Shown piece after piece: positions 1 to 5,366 of a stretch of DNA of 5,366 nucleotides (positions within the stretch are counted from its first letter, which is position 1; every line of letters starts with the position of its first letter). The notes beneath the pieces are model-generated. The model saw only the letters and a program-made list of their open reading frames with translations. It had not been told where the DNA came from and ran no database searches. Source of the stretch: RUG14199 sp045535205 (GTDB lineage Bacteria > Bacillota > Clostridia > Oscillospirales > CAG-272); assembly GCA_045535205.1 (NCBI GenBank), contig JAZSLF010000006.1, positions 1 to 5,366 of the forward strand. The letters run 5' to 3'. The position numbers and the translations under genes are program-made.

Positions 1-3000
1 ACAACACCGATAACATATACCGTACAGTTCAATGCAAACTACAGCGGCAGCACAGAAACAGCAACACAGACAATCGTATACGGAAACGAAGTAGCCCTCA
101 GAACGAATACCTTCGTCCGTCCGATGTATATGTTTGACAAGTGGACAACAAATCCTGACGGAACAGGCACGGTATATACCGACGGTCAGTCAGTCAAGAA
201 CCTCGGAGTACAAGAGGGACAGGTAATCAAACTCTACGCCCAGTGGAAACCGGGCCCGGAAGTAATGTTCGGTAACGAGTTTGACTTTGATAAGCTCGTT
301 AAACAGGAGAGCAGACTCACCGTTGACTATCTCAACGATACAATCGGGGCATCAGTAGCATCAGGAGAAAAGGAAACAACAACAGGCTACTATGAGATTG
401 AGCTTGAGAGAGACCACGTATACAGAATTTCATATACTTACGATCCTCTCGGAACAGTATCACAGGGTCAGTACCACGCATGGTTCTCTGACAGCAATAC
501 CTTCGGAGACGATACAAACTACTACGGCGGTCAGGCAAGCCAGAAGGGAACAACAACACCCCGACCGGCAGCACATACCTACATGGGACTCCTCGGTGAA
601 GCATACGGTAACACAGCAGCAGCAGTGATACCTGCAGACAGCAATAATGACGGAAAGTACTGGGTAAGACTTCGTCTCGACTTCGATAACCACAGTGCAG
701 GCCATGCAGATGCTGTTCAGGGACAGATCAGTAATATCTATATTTATGATGTAACAGCAGACACAACAATCAGCATCCCGAAGCCGGTACAGATAACAGG
801 CACCCCGGGACAGACAATCAGTGCAGATGAATTCCCCGAGGTAACAAGAAGAGGTTACCATCTCTTCGGTTGGAGCTTGACAAAGAATGCAATGGGTACA
901 GGACAGAAGCCCGCAATTCCCTCAGTCACACTGGACGAAAACGGCGAAAACAAAACTGTATATGCAATCTGGGAACCGAACACATACTACATCAGATATA
1001 ACAAGAACCAGACAGCAGGTGACTCAGTTGAGGTAGAAGGTACAATGCCCGATCAGCAGATGACCTACGGTGTCGGCGGCTCAATCGCAAGAGAGCTTGG
1101 TTATACATACGACGGCTACAAGTTCTTCGGCTGGAACACAAGACCTGACGGTACAGGTAAATATTACCACGCAGGAGACTACGTAGAAAATCTTACAGAT
1201 GTAGACGGCGGATATTTCGACCTTTACGCAATCTGGAAGTACGACTCAGAAGTACTCTTCGGTAATATGATCTATTTCGATCAGTTCTACGGTAAGGTAG
1301 AGACACAGGAGAATGTATCAATAGACGTTGAAACAAACTCCCTCACAATCACTGAAGACCTTTCAGGCGGCTCAGGCTCAGGCTCAGGTTCTTCATCAGT
1401 AGAGTCATATGTTAACGACTTCGGTCCGTTCACAAACACTTTCGTGGAAGGCAATACATACGTTATCTCATATGACTTTGAAGTCCTCGAAGGTGAAGCA
1501 GGTACACAGGTACATCTCTGGTTCGGTGATGTAGCTAAAGACGGCGAGGAGAACGCATTCCAGGGTACGGGATACTTCCAGCCGGGCCTTTATGAGCCTA
1601 ACAACTCAAGTACACCGACCACACCGGGCGGAGAAGTAACACACGTATTCCACGAGTTTACAATCCCCGAAGGCAGACCTGACCTTAAGGTTCGTCTTGA
1701 CGTTGACATGGCAGAAGGCTGCGAAAAAGTTGTTGCAAAAATCACTAATGTGTACTTCTACTGCAGAACAAACCCGTCAGGCTTTGCCGATGACCTTTGC
1801 ATCCCGTATGACAAGGACACAGGCGAAAAGCTTGTTGAAATCACAGGTAAGCCCAGAACCTTCGTCTCAGCAGATCAGTTCCCTGTTCAGGAACGTACAG
1901 GTTACGAATTCCTCGGCTGGAGTGAAATTCCCGTCAGCAACGGTAACGGATCTGCAAGCGGAATCGTCACCGACGGTGTATATCTGCCGAGCGGAGACGA
2001 AAGACTCGTTCTCTACTCCGTATGGAAGGCGATTGACTATACAATCCGCTTTGACCCCAACGGCGGTAAGATAACAACAGGCACAGGCTTTGCAGATAGA
2101 CCGATGACCTATGACGAATATTATACAATCCCCGCAAACAACAACACTTACGTAAGAGATAACGCAATCTTCGCAGGCTGGAATACCAAGGACGACGGTT
2201 CGGGTGAAACATATACCGACGGTATGGAGATTAAGAATGTTACAGCAGAAAAGAACGGCACAGGTTATCTCTACGCACAGTGGCAAGCATTGCCCGAGGT
2301 AATCTACGGCAACCTGTTCGACTTTGATAAGTATCTTTGGGAGGTTCCCGGAGTATCGGCAGCACAACCGTATTATATGGACATCAAGGTCGATAATGTC
2401 AGCAACACACTGACAATGCGAACAGATGAAAATGTCGGCATGGGTGACTGCTATACAAACATATATCACGCTGCAAACCAGACAGGTGCGATGCCTATTG
2501 TTCCGGGCAGAACATATGAATTCAGCTTTAAGTATAAGAATAATTCGGATAAGCAGGCCCCGATCCGTGCGGTTCTTTTCGAAAGCAGAGATATAACTGT
2601 AAGCAAGCCGAACTCATATAACCATGAAGTAAAAGCGGCAGCAAGCGGAACAGCAGGTTCAGAAGGAACCTACCGTGCAACATTCACAGCAGGTGAGGAA
2701 CAGAGATTGCTGACACTCCGCTTCGGTGTAGACGGAAGACCTGCTGAAAGCGTTATGAATCTTGAAGTTGAAATTTCAGAAATCATAATCCGCGATGTCA
2801 CAGACTATTCCGATGACCTCGAGATTAATGAAATCAGCGGCATTACAAGATACGCAGATAATTTACCGAGCGTAGAAAACAACAACCAGTTTGTACGCAA
2901 CCATACGTTCGGCGAATTCGATGATCTGAGAAGAGAACATTACACCTTCCTCGGTTGGAGTACAACTCTCGACCTTGAAACAGGTAACGGTGTATTGGAT

Positions 3001-5366
3001 GATAGGATAACGTCGCATAGTTTCAATGACACTGCAATCGAAAACGGAACATGTGAGAACATAACACTTTACCCGGTATGGGCAGGTAACGTAGTTCTCG
3101 TAACCTTCAAGCCCGAACTCAAGGCACATATGAATGATCTTGTTACACAGCTGTTCGAGTACGGTAAGGCAACACCGCCGGTTGAAATTGAGAATCCGAG
3201 ATTCACAATTGATTATTACAACGGCGAAACACATTTACCGAGTCTTACTCAGTACGTAGAAGCAAAGCTTGTAAGCTGGGAAGGTTATAACGACCAGCTT
3301 TCAAAGTCATATTCATATGCAGCAGGTACACCTATCAGAGATCCGAATGACTTCTATGGTGACTACTACGTGTTTAACGAAAACACACCGGTAACATATC
3401 TTGCAGCAAAATGGAAGAATGACGGCGACTCACAGCCTGCAGCATTGGCAATATCCGAAGGAAACGTTCTTAAAGGCTGGACGGAAACAAAGGGCAGTCA
3501 GGAGGTAGACTTCAAGGTCGGCGATCCGATTGCAGCGGCAAAGGATATGCAGCTGTATGCAATCTGGCTCGAAATCGAAACTCAGGATACAGCGTTCGAA
3601 AAAATTGAAAACACCTACGATAAGACAGCTGAAATTGTTACAGGTGTAACAATTACCGAAAGCGGAGACGCTGAACCGATTGTCAGTGATAAGCATTATG
3701 TCTACGACAGAGAAGACATTGACGAAAAGCTCGCTGAATATGAAGCAGCAAAGAATGCCTTCACAAGCAACAAGACTGCAGAGACGAACAACGCACTTCT
3801 TGACAGCATAAAGAATGTAGAGAATGTAGGACCTGCAGATGATGAAAGAGATACCAACGGACTTGTATTGGACTATCTTGAAGAGTTCGAAATCCGCTAC
3901 GCAGACAATGTAACAAACAGACCTGTAGATCCGGGTAAATATCAGATTAAGAATATGAATCTTAATCACTACTCTACAGAAAATCTTGATGCAGCATTGG
4001 AAGCACTCAAGAATACAGAAGGCTTCAGCGCAACTGAAGTCAGCCTTGAAAAGCAGAAGACAATCAACAACAGTGTTGTAACTCTTGCAAAGACATATGC
4101 AGACAAGGAAGATATCCAGGAATCAACACCTGTATACAATGTATACGATACTGTTGAGTCAATGGAAGAAAGCGGACTTATCGAATCAGATGACCTTACA
4201 TCAGTGAACTATGTATATACAGGAAAAGGTGACTACACATATTACTGTTATACAAGCGAAAAGAATCCGACAATCCTTATTACTGTTGATGACCTCAAGA
4301 CAGCGGCAAACAGATACTGTTATCCGACAACGGCAGAACAGATAGGCAATCCTATAGCAGTAAGAGGAGCAAAGACAGAAGCACCTGCAATCACAGTAAC
4401 AACTGATGAAGCAGCAGCGAAGGTATATGAAAAGTATTTTGCTGCGAATATGGGTGTCGAAGTTACAGATGACAGCGAACTCGGTGTAAGCTACTATTCA
4501 CAAAAAACAGTTATCGAACTTAAACCTGACTTTACAGGAGTAGCTGCCGGCACACACAATGCAACGGTATCATACAAGCTTATGGCAAAGGATGATGCAT
4601 ATGCAGCAACACCGGTAGATGTCAACTATGCAGATGCATCAAAGCTCACATCAGGAAAGGGTATACTTGATACAATTCCCGATTCAGGCGTAACACCCGA
4701 AAATACATTCACGATCATTGTCGATTACCACGAAGGATCAGGCTTCGATGTAACAGGCAGTCAGGTTGATATGGATAAGTGGATCAACCAGTATCACCTT
4801 ACAAGATCTTCAGGCGGTGCAAGCAACTGGGAGCTTCCGATGCCCTATGACAATGTATATACGGTTAATGACAAGACATTCGGACGAACAGACTACGGTT
4901 CATTCACCTATACATTCGACTTAGGTAAAACAGTTGGAGTAAACGATTTTGAAAACTGTGTTCTCGGATTAGATATGACTAACGGCGTCAACATTGAGGA
5001 AGTCAAGAATATCGTCAGAGAGAACTACACAGAAATCGTAAAACAGAAGTTCGACGGAGCACAGGAACTCTGGCAGTGGAAGACAGACCCTGCAGACGGT
5101 AAATGGAAGTATATGTGTGTACACGAGGCAGGAACAGGTCTTGGTTACCAGGCATGGTCGAATACAAACTGGAGCTTCAACTATTACCCGAAGAGCTACG
5201 CATACACATACATACATCTTGTAGACAGATGGGGTAATGTAGTAGATAAGGTAATCAGAGTTCCGAAGCTTGATGCCTCAAGTGCACAGCTTCATACAAG
5301 CTCAGCAGGAACTGTAGATGTAATTGAGTTGGGCGGCAGCGGACTTGATACAATGAGTCTCTCAGC
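1..5366 (+). CDS. Giant modular surface/secreted protein with InlB B-type repeats, internal fragment (no start or stop in window)
   Basis: Frame 1 is open from base 1 to base 5364 (1,788 codons), with two further bases before the window edge; both termini are missing. The order of domains is: full B-type repeat, CBM4/9-like beta-sandwich, short B-type repeat (this trio occurs three times, residues 6-1027), two decayed B-like repeats (1031-1189), a probably helical charged region (1190-1373), then mixed and beta-rich domains (1374-1788). There is no membrane segment and no recognisable enzyme motif. Cysteine is scarce, with nine in 1,788 residues, as is common in extracellular proteins of Gram-positive bacteria. 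InlB B-type repeats (Listeria-Bacteroides repeat family) are known from secreted or wall-attached proteins of Firmicutes and Bacteroidota. I infer a role in adhesion or glycan binding outside the cell. The signal peptide and any sortase, dockerin or S-layer anchor would lie outside the window. The reading frame and repeats are certain; the function is inferred. Confidence 0.95.
16..246 (+). repeat. Full InlB B-type repeat, copy 1 (residues 6-82)
   Basis: This protein repeat follows the Listeria-Bacteroides (InlB B) pattern. It has a first beta strand Y-T-V-Q-F-N-A-N, a central aromatic stretch M-F-D-K-W at 44-48, the loop N-P-D-G-T-G, the Y-T-D-G-Q segment near 59-63, and the closing strand L-Y-A-Q-W at 78-82. 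The family folds as a beta-grasp unit and usually serves as a spacer or protein-interaction module. Copy 1 has K-W where the family usually has G-W. The DNA encoding Y-T-D-G (bases 174-186) is identical over 13 bases to bases 2211-2223 in copy 3. The repeat probably starts at or before residue 6; the preceding domain lies outside the window. Confidence 0.85.
256..756 (+). other. CBM4/9-like beta-sandwich module, copy 1 (residues 86-252)
   Basis: The module opens with P-E-V-M-F-G-N and F-D-F-D-K (86-98). It then shows the strand V-Y-R-I-S-Y (140-145), H-A-W-F-S-D (159-164), W-V-R-L-R-L-D-F-D (221-229), and ends with I-S-N-I-Y-I-Y-D-V-T (243-252). A 'Y-x-[IF]-S-[YF]' strand after a polar turn, paired with a final I/V-x-N-[IV]-Y strand, is the usual pattern of CBM4/9 and related galactose-binding-like beta-sandwich domains, which bind sugars. 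The same landmarks recur in order in copies 2 and 3, so the boundaries are well supported. A Thr/Pro-containing loop (G-T-T-T-P-R-P, 183-189) sits in the middle. There is no cysteine. The fold is inferred from pattern only, and sugar binding is not shown. Confidence 0.6.
793..972 (+). repeat. Short B-type repeat, copy 1 (residues 265-324)
   Basis: The repeat begins I-T-G-T-P (265-269), continues with S-A-D-E-F-P (274-279) and R-R-G-Y-H-L-F-G-W-S (283-292), and closes with V-Y-A-I-W (320-324). The G-Y-x-[FL]-x-G-W core and the Y-A-x-W end are those of the InlB B-type repeat, but the first strand and 'N-G-G' turn of the full repeat are absent. It follows directly on the beta-sandwich module and leads into the next full B repeat after only three residues, so the two B units are packed back to back. 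It is very similar to short copy 2, sharing I-T-G-x-P, S-A-D-x-F-P and G-Y-x-[FL]-x-G-W-S. Confidence 0.8.
982..1236 (+). repeat. Full InlB B-type repeat, copy 2 (residues 328-412)
   Basis: The strand Y-Y-I-R-Y-N-K-N (329-336) opens the unit. Next come P-D-Q-Q-M-T-Y-G (350-357), the core G-Y-K-F-F-G-W-N-T (372-380), the loop R-P-D-G-T-G (381-386), and the closing strand L-Y-A-I-W (408-412). This is the most canonical G-W copy of the three full repeats. The next beta-sandwich module starts three residues after its final Trp, the same spacing as after copies 1 and 3, which supports the compound-repeat reading. Confidence 0.88.
1246..1770 (+). other. CBM4/9-like beta-sandwich module, copy 2 (residues 416-590)
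   Basis: The module opens S-E-V-L-F-G-N (416-422) and carries the landmarks of copy 1: T-Y-V-I-S-Y-D-F (486-493), H-L-W-F-G-D (505-510), L-K-V-R-L-D-V-D (562-569) and K-I-T-N-V-Y-F-Y (580-587). It differs by two insertions, a Ser/Gly run at 455-466 and a Ser/Thr/Pro-rich loop at 534-544 (N-N-S-S-T-P-T-T-P-G-G). It holds two of the window's nine cysteines (574 and 588), and a third follows at 600. These lie close in sequence and might pair, but copies 1 and 3 lack equivalents. Function as a glycan-binding domain is inferred from pattern. Confidence 0.6.
1363..1398 (+). repeat. In-frame Ser/Gly hexanucleotide run (residues 455-466)
   Basis: The 6-base unit ggctca is repeated three times at bases 1369-1386, flanked by near copies, and encodes S-G-G-S-G-S-G-S-G-S-S-S. 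It lies inside the second beta-sandwich module, between the opening E-V-L-F-G-N strand and the T-Y-V-I-S-Y strand. It is probably a flexible surface loop. Because the unit is six bases, gain or loss of copies would change loop length without breaking the frame. Confidence 0.85.
1840..2025 (+). repeat. Short B-type repeat, copy 2 (residues 614-675)
   Basis: Starts I-T-G-K-P (614-618), followed by S-A-D-Q-F-P (623-628), R-T-G-Y-E-F-L-G-W-S (632-641) and the closing strand L-V-L-Y-S-V-W (669-675). It matches short copy 1 position by position through the first 28 residues. The loop after G-W-S is Gly/Ser/Asn rich (S-N-G-N-G-S-A-S-G). As in the other cycles it is followed after three residues by a full B repeat. 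Confidence 0.8.
2035..2283 (+). repeat. Full InlB B-type repeat, copy 3 (residues 679-761)
   Basis: This copy has the textbook opening strand D-Y-T-I-R-F-D-P-N-G-G (679-689), the P-M-T-Y-D segment (701-705), A-I-F-A-G-W-N-T-K (722-730), the loop D-D-G-S-G-E (731-736), Y-T-D-G (738-741) and the closing strand L-Y-A-Q-W (757-761). The N-G-G turn after the first strand is the best match to the family consensus in the window. Bases 2211-2223 are identical to bases 174-186 of copy 1, a trace of common origin at the DNA level. Confidence 0.9.
2293..2808 (+). other. CBM4/9-like beta-sandwich module, copy 3 (residues 765-936)
   Basis: Opens P-E-V-I-Y-G-N and F-D-F-D-K-Y (765-778); the twelve bases encoding D-F-D-K (2320-2331) are identical to bases 283-294 in copy 1. 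Then come V-P-G-R-T-Y-E-F-S-F (834-843), the strand I-R-A-V-L-F-E-S-R-D (855-864), T-Y-R-A-T-F (890-895), L-L-T-L-R-F-G-V-D (903-911) and I-S-E-I-I-I-R-D-V-T (925-934). 'P-G-R-T-Y-x-F-S-F' is the clearest CBM4/9-type strand of the three copies. The Trp of copies 1 and 2 in the [AL]-W-F-x-D strand is replaced by Leu (859), so if that Trp contacts ligand, this copy may differ in binding. Confidence 0.62.
2833..3081 (+). repeat. Short B-type repeat, copy 3, with insertion (residues 945-1027)
   Basis: The start I-S-G-I-T (945-949), core H-Y-T-F-L-G-W-S-T (980-988) and end I-T-L-Y-P-V-W (1021-1027) match short copies 1 and 2. About 20 extra residues, Asn-rich (E-N-N-N-Q-F), lie between the start and the core, and His replaces Gly before the core Tyr. 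It has one cysteine, at 1018. It closes the third and last complete cycle of the compound repeat. Confidence 0.72.
3091..3414 (+). repeat. Divergent B-repeat-like unit (residues 1031-1138)
   Basis: By position this is where a fourth full B repeat should stand, three residues after a short repeat. It retains a first strand V-V-L-V-T-F-K-P (1031-1038), a weak core A-K-L-V-S-W (1088-1093), an A-G-T-P-I-R-D-P loop and a Y-L-A-A-K-W end (1133-1138). The N-G-G turn and the G-W core are gone, and the unit is longer than the full copies. It is either a decayed repeat or a different domain that keeps the closing strand. The assignment rests on position and the ends only. Confidence 0.45.
3445..3567 (+). 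repeat. Truncated short B-type repeat (residues 1149-1189)
   Basis: Only the second half of a B-type unit is present: N-V-L-K-G-W-T-E-T-K-G-S (1155-1166), D-F-K-V-G-D (1170-1175) and the closing strand M-Q-L-Y-A-I-W (1183-1189). No beta-sandwich module separates it from the divergent unit before it. It is the last B-type signal in the window and marks the end of the repeat region. Confidence 0.65.
3568..4119 (+). other. Charged, probably helical region with two FIVAR-like stretches (residues 1190-1373)
   Basis: Composition shifts to Glu, Asp, Lys, Asn and Ala with few Gly. Two stretches look like helical repeats: Y-D-R-E-D-I-D-E-K-L-A-E-Y-E-A-A-K-N (1235-1252) followed by N-N-A-L-L-D-S-I-K (1263-1271), and Y-S-T-E-N-L-D-A-A-L-E-A-L (1324-1336) followed by Q-K-T-I-N-N-S-V-V-T-L (1352-1362). 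A 'Y-[ST]-x-E-x-[LI]-x-x-A-L' start with a second amphipathic helix is typical of FIVAR-type domains in Gram-positive surface proteins. I infer a rod-like spacer. The family assignment is tentative; the helical character is reasonably supported. Confidence 0.5.
4120..4380 (+). other. Linker or small unassigned domain (residues 1374-1460)
   Basis: This part of the same protein begins S-T-P-V-Y-N-V-Y-D-T-V-E and contains a tyrosine-rich strand-like segment (Y-T-G-K-G-D-Y-T-Y-Y-C-Y, 1406-1417) and a hydrophobic strand P-T-I-L-I-T-V (1423-1429). It has two cysteines, 1416 and 1440, which are close enough to pair. I recognise no family. The mix of strands and short helices suggests a small folded domain between the helical region and the beta-rich end. 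Confidence 0.4.
4381..4680 (+). other. Unassigned mixed region (residues 1461-1560)
   Basis: Opens with a strand A-I-T-V-T-T-D (1463-1469) and a short helix A-A-A-K-V-Y-E-K-Y-F (1471-1480), followed by strand-like segments G-V-E-V-T-D, V-S-Y-Y-S and A-G-T-H-N-A-T-V-S-Y-K-L (1516-1527). The last resembles the 'G-x-[HY]-x-x-x-[VL]-x-[VY]' strand found late in Ig-like and cadherin-like extracellular domains. No cysteine. I cannot name a family. Confidence 0.4.
4702..5274 (+). other. Unassigned beta-rich region with aromatic cluster and Ig-like end (residues 1568-1758)
   Basis: Begins with a strand T-F-T-I-I-V-D-Y (1569-1576). It contains Y-G-S-F-T-Y-T-F-D-L-G (1632-1642) and a dense aromatic stretch at 1691-1738 with Trp at 1691, 1693, 1702, 1719 and 1724 plus many Tyr. 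It ends Y-T-Y-I-H-L-V-D-R-W-G-N-V-V (1735-1748). A 'Y-x-Y-x-x-x-V-D-x-x-G-N' ending is common in Ig-like domains of bacterial surface proteins. The aromatic cluster could be a core or a ligand face. It may be one large or two small domains. Cysteines are at 1653 and 1706. Confidence 0.4.
5281..5366 (+). other. Start of a further domain, cut by the window edge (residues 1761-1788)
   Basis: After the basic linker V-P-K-L-D-A-S the sequence continues S-S-A-G-T-V-D-V-I-E-L-G-G-S-G, a strand followed by a Gly-rich turn. Too little is present to classify it. It shows that the protein goes on past the window, with no stop codon or anchor motif so far. Confidence 0.35.

Noticed and set aside
392..628. 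78-residue open frame on the + strand in frame 2
   Set aside because: It lies wholly inside the continuous frame-1 gene, and its product is a Gln/Thr/Arg-rich shadow of the same codons with no domain pattern.
1697..2074. 125-residue open frame on the + strand in frame 2
   Set aside because: It overlaps the second beta-sandwich module and short B repeat in another frame, with no recognisable domain and Ser/Thr/Gln-rich shadow composition.
1867..2469. 200-residue open frame on the minus strand, the longest of the antisense frames
   Set aside because: It is codon-phase antisense to the real gene, its product is rich in Cys, Ile and Val as expected from reverse-reading Thr/Ala/Gly-rich codons, it matches no family, and it overlaps two well-supported protein repeats.
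16..3567. Regularly spaced repeats that might be read as a CRISPR array or DNA satellite
   Set aside because: The periodicity is at the protein level, about 1 kb per cycle, with only 12-13 base exact DNA identities, and the frame stays open throughout.
3430..3969. 179-residue hydrophobic-looking open frame on the minus strand that could pass for a membrane protein
   Set aside because: The Ile/Cys/Phe-rich product arises from reading Asp/Glu/Lys/Asn/Ala codons of the helical region backwards; it ends at a sense TCA codon and overlaps a continuous real frame.
5071..5274. Aromatic/Asn-rich segment considered as a variable region of a diversity-generating retroelement
   Set aside because: There is no second template copy, no reverse transcriptase and no adenine-biased AAY codon cluster in the window, and no C-type lectin pattern was recognised.
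1..5366. Search for a signal peptide, LPXTG-type anchor, dockerin, or catalytic domain
   Set aside because: None is visible in the 1,788 residues; the gene's ends are outside the window, so absence here says nothing about the full protein.

Overview
The whole 5,366-base window lies inside one very large protein-coding gene on the + strand. Reading from base 1 in frame 1, I translated every codon and found no stop from base 1 to base 5364: 1,788 consecutive sense codons. The gene's start and stop both lie outside the window, so signal peptide, cell-wall anchor and promoter cannot be seen. Codon use is uniform throughout: Thr ACA, Ala GCA, Val GTA, Arg AGA and Ser TCA are favoured, Leu is mostly CTT/CTC, TTA is very rare and CTA was not seen. 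With a moderate G+C content, this and the repeat family suggest a gut or rumen clostridium, perhaps Oscillospiraceae (Ruminococcus or [Eubacterium] siraeum type). The organism is an inference and is not proven by the sequence.

The protein looks like a modular extracellular or cell-surface giant protein. Residues 1-1030 carry three copies of a compound unit about 330-350 residues long. Each copy consists of (i) a full InlB B-type repeat (Listeria-Bacteroides repeat, beta-grasp), (ii) a beta-sandwich module with the sequence pattern of a CBM4/9-like carbohydrate-binding or galactose-binding-like domain, opening with E-V-x-[FY]-G-N, and (iii) a shortened B-type repeat that lacks the usual first strand and is marked by I-[TS]-G near its start and G-W-S in its middle. 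A fourth cycle then begins but has decayed: residues 1031-1189 hold two divergent B-repeat-like stretches and no beta-sandwich module.

Downstream the character changes. Residues 1190-1373 are charged and probably helical, with two stretches resembling FIVAR-type helical repeats, and may act as a spacer or stalk. Residues 1374-1788 are mixed or beta-rich, include an aromatic-rich segment and an Ig-like terminal strand pattern (W-G-N-V-V), and match no family I can name firmly. Another domain appears to begin at the right edge.

No RNA genes, mobile elements, CRISPR arrays, regulatory sites or other genes are supported. The other open frames on both strands are by-products of codon bias. The architecture suggests adhesion to, or binding of, a glycan or host/food surface by a secreted protein, but no catalytic domain is visible and the ligand is unknown.
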